Shown: one piece after another, positions 1 to 16,519 of the stretch
Layout: each line of letters starts with the position of its first letter
Position numbering within the stretch: position 1 is the first letter of the stretch
Assembly: GCA_963070105.1 (NCBI GenBank)
Contig: OY718807.1
Coordinates: 2,361,001 to 2,425,000, forward strand
Length of the DNA: 64,000 nucleotides
Origin: Litomosoides sigmodontis
Lineage: Eukaryota; Nematoda; Chromadorea; Rhabditida; Onchocercidae
Direction of reading: 5' to 3'
Program-made: the position numbers and the translations under genes
The notes under the pieces: generated by a model
What the model saw: the letters and a program-made list of their open reading frames with translations, nothing else
Told to the model about the DNA's origin: nothing
The model's database searches: none

Positions 1-523
1 AGTTAAATATAAAACAACAATTTTCCTGGCATTTTTGGCACAGTGAGTCGCGCTTCCAAATACAATTAGGTTGCTTGCATGTTAGTATATGCAGTGCAGC
101 AAATTTTGTCTTCACGCCTTTGTTACTAAGCTCCATATTGAATGTTGAAATTTTGGTCATAATATTTGGAGTGTGATGAGATCCTTAAGTTCACATGAGT
201 TACAGTTATATTGGTTTTGGAGACTTGATCCATTTAATTGAAAAGAAACGTCTATTTTACACGACAAGCACCAGATGATTCTTCAGAGTTCGCCTAATAG
301 ATCCAAAATGAAGGAATAAATGCCGTATCCTTTGCAGTAATTCACTGGAAACCGATTTCCTTCTTGTGTGGGTTTCTAAATTGGATATATCCACTCCCCT
401 CGGAGGAAATTAATTGCTTAGAAGGTGTGGTTGTTGAATACACTTAAAACTATTTAGACAGTTCCAGATCCCTGTGAAGTTTGCAGCATCGCAGTTGACA
501 GTGGCGATATATGCTGCAGTGCA
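1..523. other. left-edge non-coding stretch
   Basis: No convincing gene is seen in this stretch. Short open frames exist but show no family similarity. The minus-strand candidate exons at 524-823 are described separately, and this stretch would be their downstream flank. Confidence 0.4.
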
Positions 524-823
524 CTACCACTTCCTCCTCGCTCTGCTCCACCTTTCATTAAATGAAGCACGTGGATTTGCTACTTCAGAATACCTCTTTC
601 TTCCCCCAGTTGAACCAAAAATCCTAATTAGTTATCAGAAACTCAGAAGCAAATGTACTATCAAATGCAGCGAAAAAATGGCCAAATAAAGTTTAACATA
701 CCGAGGCGTGACATCTCGACATGCGTAGGAAGGTGAGTCCATTGAGCAGGTTTTATTTTCAAAGCGAAAATCAAAATTAAGAAAGCATGGACATAAACTA
801 ACATTAATTACTGACTTAAGCAT
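524..823 (-). CDS. possible tiny two-exon gene or spliced 3' region downstream of NAC-alpha
   Basis: On the minus strand an open exon (up to 823, down to 702) ends in a good donor (CG|GTATGT). An acceptor (AATTAG at 624) opens an exon 623-524. Joined in frame they give about 73 residues, ending in RASFNERWSRARRKW before a TAG stop. The second exon contains GGRKR, a dibasic and amidation-like site. A second frame through the first exon starts with a hydrophobic, signal-like segment (MLVYVHAFLILIFALKIKP), so the true frame is unclear. The region starts only about 40 bp after the NAC-alpha stop and carries an AATAAA-type signal (TTTATT on the plus strand at 752-757). It may therefore be NAC-alpha 3' UTR rather than a gene. 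Function unknown. Confidence 0.2.
752..757 (-). terminator. poly(A) signal of the NAC-alpha gene
   Basis: TTTATT on the plus strand reads AATAAA on the minus strand. It lies about 110 bp past the NAC-alpha stop codon, a usual distance for a nematode 3' UTR. Confidence 0.5.
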
Positions 824-863
824 TCATAAAAAATATTCATCAACACAACACCAGGACATGCCA

Positions 864-2449
<1,586 letters not shown>

Positions 2450-3997
2450 ACTTTCAATCGAATGTATAATTGCCTAGGACCCTACAACATTTAGCATTAG
2501 ATTTAGCACTGCATACATCATTTATTAAATGGTTGGTTACATGCAGCACTCTTTCAACGTCACCATAAGAAACACATAGGACGGGAATGAAATGCGTTGT
2601 AATACAAATGACGAAAGAAGACATTAATAACATCCGCTAACACCTCAAAAATTTAAGTACAACCTCATCACCCGAACACTCCTTCCTTTACCCTAACCTT
2701 GCAAACGCGAACTAACACAACCCACCTGAAGAACAATCCTAGCAAACCCTCTGGGCTACTGTGCGATGTGTTGTGTCACCGCGGCAAGGCTTCGATGAAA
2801 ATGCACATCGCCACCTTCTGTAGGAGTGCTGTTAGCCTAATATTTTCGCTGCTTTGTTGATTCAGTGAAAATCATTTCGACTTTGTAGGATTTTAATTTT
2901 TCGTTGACCAATAATGAAGTATGCCTTCCTTACAATAAAACAAGAAATGATTCGCTAGTTGTAAGTTCAACTGTTGTGGATGATCGATGTGTATAGAAAT
3001 TTCAGGAAGTCGTCAGCGCCGTCAGCGCAAGTGTTCATTAGTCTTCTTGTGTCAAACTACTCATATGATATAGATAAAAATTTTCAAAGCTTAGATTTCA
3101 TTCTAACTTCAAATTTAGCAGTATTCAAACTTCAATTTTGACCACCAACCAAATAAGAGCAAACTGAATTCTGGGATTATTCTTGGTTTATTTAGGCTTA
3201 ATATTTTGTGAATTGTTGAGGAATGTAAGCTCTGCGTAGTTTCAAAAGTATGCCTAGCACAACTTATTATCATGTAATTGGTCGAAATAGATTTTGTCCG
3301 TGGCACTTTATTAGTTGATCATAACCGAACTTCAGCTTTAGAAGCAGATGGAACATGCATGATAAATTAGCTGTACAAATAATGATTCCATCAAGGATAT
3401 ATTTTAGTATAGTTTTTTGAATTGCATGTGTGCCGTTCCTTCTGGTCATCAGTTTGGTATGCTGTCGATGATTTTCCTTATAGTAGTATTATTTCAGTGT
3501 ACAGTTCAATATTAATGCATCAGCCGAAATGGTTTGATTATATTTTAGTCAGGAAAATGAAGTGTTTTGTCGTATATTTTTTGAAAACTTGTTTTCTTGA
3601 TAAATTCTCCATTCTTCGATGGAGTACACTTCAAATCGCTGTATAGGAATTTTACAATGCATTGTTATTCTCTTTGTTCGTCAATTTGATGCTTTAACCT
3701 ATTTTGCTCATTTGATCTGAGTTGCCAACTACCGACATATCGGAACTGATCTATGTTGAATAGATCTGTTCACAATTCAAAAGTGGTTTTTTTCCAGGTA
3801 GAATTTTTATGCTTATGATTTTAAGTTGAAATTTTTTGCGGTATTTGTGCATATTTAAAATTGGTTACTAGTGTAGGTGGCAAATGTTAACACGTCATAT
3901 TCTAACGTTTGTTTTCCTCTCCTTTAAAATTCTTTACTGATGTATTTTTTTCAGGTAACACTGGTGTATATCAAGTTCAGTTTAGGAGAACGGAGTA
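2450..3997. other. divergent intergenic region between NAC-alpha and ceramide synthase
   Basis: This region separates two head-to-head genes and should hold both promoters. I see no further supported gene. A plus-strand open frame at 2157-2477 overlaps the first NAC-alpha exons antisense and is taken as a shadow. Confidence 0.6.
3948..3954 (+). promoter_or_regulatory. possible trans-splice (SL) or 5'-UTR acceptor of the ceramide synthase gene
   Basis: A TTTTTTTCAG acceptor lies 43 bp before the ATG at 3998 with no in-frame coding sequence between. In nematodes this layout usually marks a spliced-leader addition site. No upstream exon was identified, so a normal 5'-UTR intron is also possible. 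Confidence 0.45.
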
Positions 3998-6061
3998 ATG
4001 TTTTGGGATGAACGGTACTGGCTTCCACGAGGTTTTTCGTGGAGCGATCTTAAATCTAATCATACTGTTCATTATCCGGATATTTGGGAATTAACTTATG
4101 CCATGAAGTATGTTTTTGGATTTTGTTGATAGTATATGAAATATTTACAAAATTCCACATTTCTTTTTTGCATCTCTAGTTCAAACTGACCATCTGATGA
4201 CTGTCAAGTTTTTTCTGCTTTTCGTTTCTAAACTTGCTAGTAATAATAAAGTTTTCATAATCGTTTTCGTGATCATACTCTTCCGGAACTCTACTGCGAC
4301 CCATAATCACACTTCCTTTTGGTAATTAAGCAACCAATTTTTTCAGATATAGTGTATTACTGCTGTTACTTAGATTTGCTACTGAATGCTTTATATTTTT
4401 GCCGATCGGTTCTTTATTTGGTATGATTAAAGAACCACTCGGATTACGTATGAAAGCTCATCTGAATTTTTGTCGAATTGGTAAAGGAAAATTCAAACGG
4501 GTGTCAGAGTCGGCTTGGCGATTTCTGTTTTACTTATGCATGTGGGTGTACGGTATGTTTTTTTTTCTATTCTTATTACGCTTTTACGCTGTTAATAACT
4601 ACGGAATAAAGTGGATTATTTTTGTACTATGAGAACATACTCGTTTGTTACTTATTTTACTAAATTATAATTCAAAAAAATGGAATTTCATGTTCCCTTC
4701 TTGAATATCAACGTTATACCATAATCCGTGTGTCAGTCATTATATGTGTTTTAGATTTGCTTCAGGTCTTTATGTTTTGTCTGACCAACCTCAATTATAT
4801 GATGTCGCGGAATGTTGGAGACATTGGCCTCGTCATCCGCTCACTAATAGCGTCTGGTGGTACTACGTGGTCGAAACATCATTTTATTGCTCACTTATTG
4901 TCAGGTATTTATTAAGACATGGTAACAATTATTTGCATGTCTTCCATCTTTTTATAGTGGTTCGTCATTTTAAAATTTTATTCACGATATTTACAAGAAA
5001 GATTTCCTGTTTTTATTTGTTTTAGTTCATTGTTATTCGATGTTCGGCGAGCCGATTTCATTCAGATGACATTCCATCATGTTATCACCGTCCTACTCCT
5101 TCTGCTAAGTTTCGTGATGAACATGGTTCGAATTGGAACGCTAATTCTATTTAGCCACGACATAGCTGATGTTTTCCTGTAAATTGTTTTTCTATTGATG
5201 TTAAATACTGTACTATAAATCATTTATTGATAATTATGTTGGCTGTTTACATCGAATGCCATATAATTTCGAATACTGAATCTTATTTGATAGTTGTATG
5301 TCATGTTTATTAATTTCTTCTTATAAACAATAGCAGAAAAAGATTCTTTTCTGATATTTTTAATCAATAGTCTATTTTTTCAGCGAACTGGGCAAATTGT
5401 GTCGATATGCTGGCTGGAAAACGGCTTTAATATGCGTTTTTATAACGTTTATGGTAGTGTGGATTGTTACGCGACTCATTTACTTCCCATTTTTTATTCT
5501 TCGGTCGATATTATTTGATGCTCCAGTTTTAATACAAGTAAGCATAGTTGCTCTTTTCTTACGTGTCATTAATTAGGTAAGTAGATTGTTTCGATATTTT
5601 CATTCTTGTTCTGTATTTATTGTGATAATTCTAAGTGTATAACTTAGTTCCTGTTTATTTGTATTGAATGAACAACTGTTTATAGTAACAAATGGGGAAT
5701 CGTAATTTGCGTTGTTATCGTTGTACATGAGTTAATAGAAATAGAATGCTATCAAAAATAATAAAAAATGAGACATATACCAGCATGGATTTGCAGAAAT
5801 CATTTTACTTTTCAGGCAGACTATCGGTGGGAAAACATACGGCAACTTCCAATAGTTCCACGATTGTTTGCTGTAATGCTGCTTTCTTTACTGATTTTAC
5901 ATATTTATTGGACATTTATTATCATGAAAATAGCATTCAAGTCAGTAAAAGGTAATATTGATGACATCAGGGAAGAGTCAGACAGTGAAATATCTTCGGC
6001 ACCGTCTGCAAATGTCAATGCAGTCATGAATAATACGGAAAACAGCAAGAAAATAGAATAA
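3998..6061 (+). CDS. ceramide synthase (Lag1/TLC domain, HYL/LAGR type)
   Basis: An ER multi-pass enzyme that N-acylates sphingoid bases with fatty acyl-CoA to make (dihydro)ceramide. Six plus-strand exons join in phase: 3998-4107, 4347-4552, 4766-4904, 5026-5178, 5384-5537 and 5816-6061, giving 335 residues, typical for the family. The TLC/Lag1 motif is intact: RRADFIQMTFHHVITVLLLL with the His pair at about 169-170, then MVRIGTLILFSHDIADVFLE with HD at about 196-197. These are the residues known to be essential in Lag1p. DQPQLYDVAECWRHWPRHPL and WWYYVVETSFYCSL also match animal CerS proteins. Several hydrophobic helices are evident. There is no homeobox-like domain, as in other nematode ceramide synthases. 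The acidic tail REESDSEISS resembles the CK2-phosphorylated tails of CerS. Which paralogue (hyl-1, hyl-2 or lagr-1) cannot be decided here. Confidence 0.95.
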
Positions 6062-8236
6062 TTGTTACTAACAAAGGAAATCCTTTGCTTATGATTTTAT
6101 TTTATTTTTTGAACTGACTTATGTTGTTTAGGAATTCGTAGTAGAATTGTCTTTTTCTTGAATTTTGGAAACTTAAAAAAAAAAGAAAAACTTATCTAAA
6201 CGGTGGTTTTATTGGTTTTCCAGTGTTTTATTCTTGTATTTTTCCAAAATAAGATCTGCCATCTGTTGTTTGTTCCTTTTACCATCAATTACAAATACGA
6301 GGAACAGTTTAGGTTTTCAGTTATTATGTCTGGATTGTTCGCAAAACAATTGTAGTGCCTCACACAGCAAATTACTACATTCCATTTCTCCAATTCATGC
6401 TCTTCAAAAATATAGCATACATTTTGTATCTTCAGTCTGCTGTATTTCCGAAGCAAGAATCTTATATTTCATGCAGTATATTTCTTTTTGAATGAGCTAG
6501 AAATCCCTTAACAGCTGTTTTAGTAGTAATGTCTCATAATCGACAGAGTTTGTGAAACACTGCCTTGTGCTTATTTTGTTGCTACGTAGTTGGAAGGTGT
6601 CAGTACTCTAAACAAATATTCTAAGGTGTCTTATGGTGAATTTTCTTTTCGATGCTACTCATTTGCGAACATTTATACATCTGCCATTTATTGTAAGTCA
6701 TCTTTCTTTATATCTCTTGTGCGCTTCCAGTTTATAGTCGCTGATAGATCACTATAATTTTCAGGAATACTAGACATTTTCACGTATAATTTTAATTGCT
6801 TCTCAAAATATTTTTTATTTTAGCTGAGTTGTTTCCATCAGTTTATTAGATCTTTTCCTATAGAATTTCATGGGCTTACACTCACTAAGTTATGGATCAT
6901 TTCCATCGTGCCTGCAATATTTGACCTCCCTTTTGATTTTAAGAATTAAAAGTTATTGTTGTGATAAATATTAGGCTACGCTTGATTCAACTATTATTAT
7001 TTTAGAACTAATCAGTGAAAAAGCATGCTTTTCGATTATGCTGTTTTTTTCCGAAGAGAAACTTTGAATACAATTACACCGTTTTTATTTTAGTTTTGAA
7101 TGATTTTTTTTAAGCGTTGTTTTTATTACTTTGGTGGTTTCTGTTGTTTTCTTCGTCATTCATGAAATGCTTTATTATTAATATTTCTTCTACTTCCTTA
7201 TAGCAACAAATTTTTAGACGAAGGCTTGCTCATCTGTGATGTATTTTGTGGATGGGGTGTTATAGATTATTAAAATGCGTCATTCTGAATGTATGACTTC
7301 CTCTTATTAATGTTTTTTTTGATGGGTATTTAAAGAAAAAATTCCTTTTTTTTGTATTTGAATTATGTGCAATTGTAATTTGTTGAGAGTAAAGCTAAGC
7401 ATGCTCGACTGCATTACTCGTTAAGTGCAGATATATCAAGTTAATATTCCATTAGATAAAGCGTTGGTTATATCATTTCGTCTTTTACCTTCAAATGCGA
7501 TGTCTAGTGATCCCTTTTCTCTTTGAATATATTAGTTTTGATTAAGCTTTGTGTTTTTAATAGAAAATTTTAATTGGTTAAGCCCCGTAATAGCTTCCTG
7601 TTCTAGAATTTCATGTTAGAAATTCAATGATGAAAATCTATTGAGAATGACGTTTACAATAATTTGAAGTTTTTCTGCATTCTACTTTTAATAAATGGAG
7701 CGACTGCTGTCCAACAAGATGGTTTCATTTATTCGATGGTAATTGATTTTTTCAGAAAACATAATTATTTATATCAAAATTTGTTAAAACAGAAACTGAC
7801 CTTTATTCGGTATTGCATAAATACTGCCTTGGTTCCCAGTTAGACGTGTATCATAATTTCAGGTGGGCCTATTTTCAATTAAAATACCACAGTGCTCTTA
7901 ATGACCAGATCAAAGATATGGAAAGCTTAAAGTAACTTTGTGCTTCCATAGGTACATCATAGTGAAAGTACTCATTTCAATATAACCTTATGAATACAAG
8001 TTTTCTTTACATGTTAACGCATTCCACTAGTTAGTGGTAATTCTGCGAAGCAGTATTGTAAGAATACGTCAGTACAGTAATCGAACTTCCTGCAACACGG
8101 TAGAGAGAAGTCGTTGATACATGCTAGCTGCATAGAGAAAACGAATAACTCGACACGAAATGATTTTTATTTTTTATCGCTATTTTCTTTCCAATAATGA
8201 TCCTAATATAACATTTCATTGTTTTATGTTAATATT
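6062..8236. other. convergent intergenic region
   Basis: This lies between the ends of ceramide synthase and TRUB2. It is AT-rich, with no open frame above about 85 residues and no recognised RNA or repeat. It probably includes both 3' UTRs; TTTATT near 8165 could be the TRUB2 poly(A) signal on the minus strand. Confidence 0.6.
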
Positions 8237-10560
8237 TCACTCGTAAATTCTGCCCCAAGGAACCCGTAAACAGTCTTCAATAGATTCATTTTCTTCATTC
8301 TCATCAAGCATTTCAATAAGTTCATCCTCGAACATATTTTCCATGGCTGCCTGAGTCGTAATCTTAACAACCTCTCTATCCAACGTTTTGTCGTCGTGTT
8401 CAATAATTTTTTGACAAAGATGCATGTTTCTTAAAATATTTTTCAGCGTGAAATGTTTGTCGAGCAATGAATGAGTGCACTCAAATGGTCCTAATCGTGT
8501 TCGTAGTAATTGACGACATGATGCCACGGAACCTTAATTGATCTTTTTAGAAAACTTTTTTTGTAAACTTTAAGTATTTAAAGTTTACATATTTCCACAA
8601 TAATGCAGAAATTTGAAGTTATGTGGAAGCATTAGTAATGTAAGTTTTTCAAGTGAAAAAAGTAGTGCAACATATTTATCGACGATAGGCCATAAGCAGT
8701 GAGTAGTCAGTCACATTCTACACTTATTAATTCTGATTTTCTTGCAACAACTGAGAGCTAGTTTTTCATAACTTCAAATCACTTAATCTGAACCAAAATA
8801 GGGTTGTATTCTGGCTCCCTTGTATTTCTGTGTTTCAGTGGATTAATTGAAGGGAATTATCGGAATTCGTCAAAAAATGCAGCAGCGAACAAGATTACCT
8901 AGGGATAATGCAACTTCATTAATAAAGTCCTGTAAAAAGTCGTCATCTTTGCAAACACAATGCAAATTGATAGTAAAGTGCGGCGAATGAAAGCGCATCA
9001 GTTTAATAAAATATATTACAGGAGCCCCAAGTACTTTAGGCCTCGGCAAACCCTGAAAAAAATTAGAGGGGAAGAAATGTATCATATCATAGCTAAAAGA
9101 GATTAACTCAAAACATTTGTGCAAAATTACAAAAATTCATTACCTTTCTAGCTAATTCGAACGCTTCCTGGCTTTCCAAATCCACATTTGCCAGTTTAAA
9201 GGCTAGCTTTTTGTAATGAGCTTGTAATCGCATTAGAAATTTTGACATATGCCGATAAGTAATGTGTTCTAAAAAAGAGTTAAAATTTAACGCAAATATT
9301 TTTTTCACCAACATAAAAGGAACTATTAAAAACTATTTCGAACTATTAAAAATATTTAGTCAATCAGCGCAACCCGCCTACTGCTACGCTTTATGTTAGT
9401 TCTATTCAGTTTCCAAAAAAAAATCGTCCTTTTATCAATTAGCTAATCATCCGAATTTTATACCACTGCGCTTTACTCCGTAAATAAGCAGTAGTACTGC
9501 CCGAACTTTTTAGAAACTTTTCCGTATTCTAAAAACACTTTAAAAAATGCAGTAAAGATAGTCACCATAGTCATATTCTCGATTTACTTTTCCACGAATC
9601 CTATTTTGAACTGTTCCTCGACCTAATTGACCTTTTAAAACATATTCATTCACCCATACACGATCACGTAAGCTTTCCAACATATCGCAGCCGTCATTAA
9701 TACCCAGTACTGTAAAGTCGGGATGACGATTCCATTTACAATAACACCAAATCAGATAGTAATCATAAATTTAATTTCTTACAGCATAAACCGGAAGTTG
9801 CAGGTTGCTGATGATCAAGCTCTTCAACTCGAATGTCTTCTTTCCGGAATGGCTGTCCAACAACAAGTGGATGTAAACTGAAATATTGTGTGATATGCTT
9901 AAAAGTGAAAGATTTCCACGGAAAAAACATATAAGTCACCTTAATTAAATTTATGATCCAGTAAAAACAATAATTCATTATTAAGATACGTTAGTGCAAA
10001 TTGCTATAAATTTCGATCTCTAATATTTCATTACAGCTACAACTCTTACGCGTATACTCTGCAGTGTACAATTAAATTAACAAGCTTGACCGTTCAAACT
10101 ACACCGATCCGTAATGAATGACTTTTGCAAGCCTAATGTCTTTGTTCATTTGTTTCCTAAGATTGGATACGAAACAAAACTATATATTGCACGAGGGACG
10201 TCAGAGTTAAATTATAAAATTAAAATAATATTCAATGCACACTTACGGTAAGTGAACAATCATCGCACTAGTTTAAGCATGATATACTGTAAACTACAAA
10301 TAGACATGCTTTACTTACTTGTAGTTTGGCTGTTTCCGTACACCAACAACTACAGGTGCTTGCGAAATCGGATGAGGCTCCACAATAGGCATTTCAATCT
10401 CCGGTATTTTCATGGGCAAGCAACGCTTATTGGCGCTTTCACAAATTGCATTAATAAGGTATTTTTTTAGTGAAGTAAGCGAAATATCGCGCGGTTTGTG
10501 CACACATATGATTCCGTGCAATGACTTCCAGATATCACCTGCTTCGGTGGGTATTCGCAT
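8237..10560 (-). CDS. TRUB2-type tRNA/mRNA pseudouridine synthase
   Basis: A member of the TruB pseudouridine synthase family, closest to animal TRUB2, which acts in mitochondria on mitochondrial RNA. Six exons keep phase: 10560-10319, 9877-9783, 9709-9566, 9268-9144, 9052-8899 and 8532-8237, giving 351 residues. Recognisable blocks run in order. HGIICVHKPRDIS is the N-terminal 'YKP'-type motif. LHPLVVGQPF and VEELDHQQPATSGLCLLG carry the catalytic Asp, about residue 102 (L-D). Then come VNEYVLKGQLGRGT, LMRLQAHYKKLAFKLANVDL, SQEAFELARKGLPRP and a C-terminal VASCRQLLRTRLGPF. Between LD and SG it has a few more residues than human TRUB2. The start is the first ATG at 10560; a GTG just upstream is ignored. 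The gene follows rps-4 in the same direction by about 490 bp, so co-transcription is possible. Confidence 0.88.
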
Positions 10561-11052
10561 CACGCCAGCAAACTCCCAATGACCGCTCGTTCTGGAGCTT
10601 CCTTTTCACTTTCCTGACACACTGCTATCCAATTACTAGCTCCGCAAGCTTCCGAGAAACTAAAGTGAATGAGCACATGGCTCACCGCATCAAACATGAT
10701 AGAAATGGCTCAAAAGAATGAGAACCGAAGAAATTGCCATACTCGACACAATTCACCGCAAATCTTGCAACGTTCAGCAAAACATTGCCAAGAAAATCAA
10801 GATTCCTATCTTATACAAATTCACAATTCAAATGAATTAGCATGGCTATTGCTAACTCTATTGCCATTCTCTACTTCTTTCTGCAGGCACTAAAACCGAA
10901 AATGCCCTACCCATTTTAGACGATGTGATGATTTGAAATTTAATGTACTAAGTGTAGGACAAAGCTAAGGAACAGCATGTATTAGAAGTTTTCAAACAAC
11001 ATATTTTAATCATAAATTGAACAATACAATTAAATCAAGCAATTCTTGATCT
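10561..11052. other. rps-4/TRUB2 intergenic spacer
   Basis: A spacer between two same-strand genes. It is too long for a classic C. elegans operon gap but compatible with operons in filarial worms. No clear pyrimidine-AG trans-splice acceptor was found immediately before the TRUB2 ATG. No other gene seen. Confidence 0.5.
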
Positions 11053-13399
<2,347 letters not shown>

Positions 13400-15017
13400 T
13401 TACTGCTTTCTCGGTATAAGCCTTCAAATCGAAATACCCTGAAATTCAAACAGATCAGCTAAAAGAATAAAGTGGCGGCTTTCATACAAACCCCAACAAT
13501 TGTGAAATATAACTTTCGAAGTCACGTAACACTTGAAGTATCTCATGCATGTCCTACTGCTTCCTTCTTCACCTTCCCCCCAACCGCCCCCGCCTCACCC
13601 CTCTACAACACTCAACATCCCACACGACCCTCTTCCTACCCACTGCAGCATCAGTTTAGGACTTCCATTACAGTATGCCGCGAGTGCATCCCGTGAATAA
13701 AACTCAGAATAACAGCACTATAGTTGGTAGTGATATTGTAAAACACACATAATCAAGCCAATCTCATTCCTTGCATTCCGTGTAATCCAGTCTGATCTGA
13801 CAAACAGCTGTTTCACTAAGTAATTCGTTGTTTAGGGTTTTCTTAATTATTTACAATTATTAATTAACACCTCGAAATATAAGTGATTAGTGCAAACTAA
13901 TAATTTTTGTGACAAACATAACTAACTAGTTGATTGTTGGAGAAAGTGCGTCTGCTAGTGAATTACTTGTCGAAGTTGGAAAGCTTAATTGATGTCTGCG
14001 AAACGGTAAGTAAAGTCTTTTAAAAAAAGAAATGGACAGTTTTTGCACACTGTCCACTTCACAGGACACACTTCTGTAATGCAAACATGCAATGTTGAAT
14101 TTGTTTGCTTTATAAGCTAGCAATTTCCCAGTTGAAGTTTTTCAAATTGTAAAAATTTTCGTTAAGTTCGAAAATTTTTGCAACTAGCAGTTGCGGTACC
14201 TGTTTGCTTTTACCAGGTGGTGATCCATGTGAAAAGAACTAAACTTTTAGATAAATCACTCTAATTGGTGCAAACAAAGATCACGAATGGGAAAATTTTT
14301 GATTCAAACGAGTTAAAATTAACTTAGGTTAGTTTAAAAGTTATATTAGCCTAATTTGGGTCTTTCAATCTATCAAAAACTGAACGTTTCACTTTGACTC
14401 TTTTCATTGTACAATATGGCATTTTCAATAACGCCTCATTTTGAAAGGTAAATCAGAACATTGAGACTTAGTTTACTCAGTTCATTGATCATTTCAAAAT
14501 AATTTTGAAATGTTTCTAAGCTTGTGTAGCATCACGTTAACCGTGTATGCTTTTATGCGCAAGAAGCTCGAAGTATTTTAAATATGCAAACATTTAAAAG
14601 CTATAAAAGCTAAGAGAAACCCCTTCAACTATTACACTCATTTCTATCATATACGAAAACGATCAACTAAAATAAAAGTTCATGTTGATGCTTTCTTCTT
14701 AAAATTTAAAAAAAAAAATCAAAAAAAATTTTTGAAACGAAAACGAACAGCAAAATACAAGTGATTTCTGTTTGCATTTTTTTACGTTGCAATTTATTAA
14801 AGCGCTAATTTCTTCTTGCATTGTTAATATGCTTAATTTAAAAATTTTTACACAATTTATTTTAGTGAAATGTAAAATTGGGAAAACAAGAAGTTCTCCT
14901 CCACATTTGCTGTTTTGCATCAGACTGATCGTCGTCTGCAATACTGAAATCTCTCATTGAGGCGAAACCAGTTTGCTATTTCTACCTTTTCAGGGCGACA
15001 ACGAAGTTGCGAATGAT

Positions 15018-15064
15018 GAGAGAGGGAGAGAGAGAGGGAGAGAGAGAGAGAGGGAGGGAGAGAG
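15018..15064. repeat. GA-rich microsatellite
   Basis: GAGAGGGAGA-type purine tract, about 47 bp. Confidence 0.9.
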
Positions 15065-16247
15065 TAAGTGGTACGAGATGGTTTGGTTTTCTCCGGGAAA
15101 TGAAAGAGGTAGTGGAATGGAAATGAGGTGATTAAGGGTAAGGTTTGCTTTTGTTCGCAGCAATCTTCTGAGGAAAAAGAGCTGCACCGCTCCGCTACCA
15201 ACCACTCTACTATCTATCCATACTACCTACCTAATTTGGAAATCTCATTAGTGGTAGGCGATTTATTCCCATCCATCCACCCAACCCACCAAATCACTCA
15301 ATTTGTTTCAAAAATATAAAAGCGATACCGACTGGTTTCAAAGCCTACCTATTTAGGATCGACCATTAAATGGCTGAATGATTTCCTACATTACATTCTT
15401 TTGTATACGATTGATAGTTACGAAATAAAAAGATTTCCATCTATCCATTCACTCATTCATTTTTTTTTCTTAGATGAATGCAAAAAAAAGAGAAAAAATT
15501 TATTGTAAACAACTAATTTCTAATTTTAAAATCTCAGTTACATTAGATTGCTTTCCATACACTAAATAGTTTTTGAGTGTAATATTGCAAGATGAGACTA
15601 TTATAAATAGTGATAAAATTACTAACAGTAATAATGTATTCATCATAAATAGTGTGATTAGAGTGGAAAAAATTTTGGACCAAACCTCATCTTATTATTA
15701 AATTTAGATTAGTTTTTGTTAATTATAAGTTTGAAAATTTTTCTAATTTACTAAATTTATCAAAAGTAAGCTAAATTATGCAAATGAATTAAGTTAAAAT
15801 TGTTCAAAAATTTTGTTGCAATGTTTCTAATAATTTTGCAAAAATTTTTATTTGCCAATTTTGTCGTTGGAATGTTAATTTTAATATGTAAAATGATTGA
15901 CCCTGAAAATTACAGCCTATTATTCTGTTAAATGCGTTATTTTATTTGTTTATGAGTAGCGTATTAAATTTTATTGTAACACAACATTCTCAGCAATAAT
16001 AATTCCGATAAGGTTATAAAATTTGCATATTAAAAAGTCCCTAATGGGGAATAATTGAAGTGTTGGTATAATATCATCACATTGTTTGTGATAGCAGTGG
16101 CAGTAGTAGTGATGACGCTGGTAGTAAAGAGTGTCATGATTTGCGGTCACATTCACACTTTCCCACCGTATCATCAATCATTTCGAAAGATCGAAATCCG
16201 ACAAAAATGTTGACATCGTTTCAAGCAACCGCTTTGCTACTAAATGA

Positions 16248-16482
16248 TACACACACATACACACACACACACATACACACACACACATACACACACACAC
16301 ATACACACACATACACACACACATACACACACACACATACACACACACACATACACACACACACATACACACACACACATACACACACACACATACACAC
16401 ACACACACATACACACACACACATACACACACACACATACACACACACACATACACACACACACATACACACACACACACAT

Positions 16483-16519
<37 letters not shown>
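16248..16519. repeat. long CA/TACACA microsatellite ending in a TA tract
   Basis: About 255 bp of ACACAC interrupted every 8-18 bases by a TACACA step, followed by about 15 bp of alternating TA. The interruptions give a higher-order pattern. All open frames through it, on both strands, are Cys/Val or His/Thr artefacts. Confidence 0.95.

Noticed and set aside
441..562. Plus-strand exon reading DPCEVCSIAVDSGDICCS
   Set aside because: It has an acceptor but no upstream exon, and it overlaps antisense the candidate minus exon, so it has no independent support.
14920..15205. 71-93 codon minus-strand frames
   Set aside because: Ser/Leu runs come from the GA tract, and there is no family similarity.
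13992..15260. Short plus-strand two-exon model (MSAKR joined to an exon near 15161)
   Set aside because: It gives only about 34 residues, needs a 1.15-kb intron, and resembles no family.
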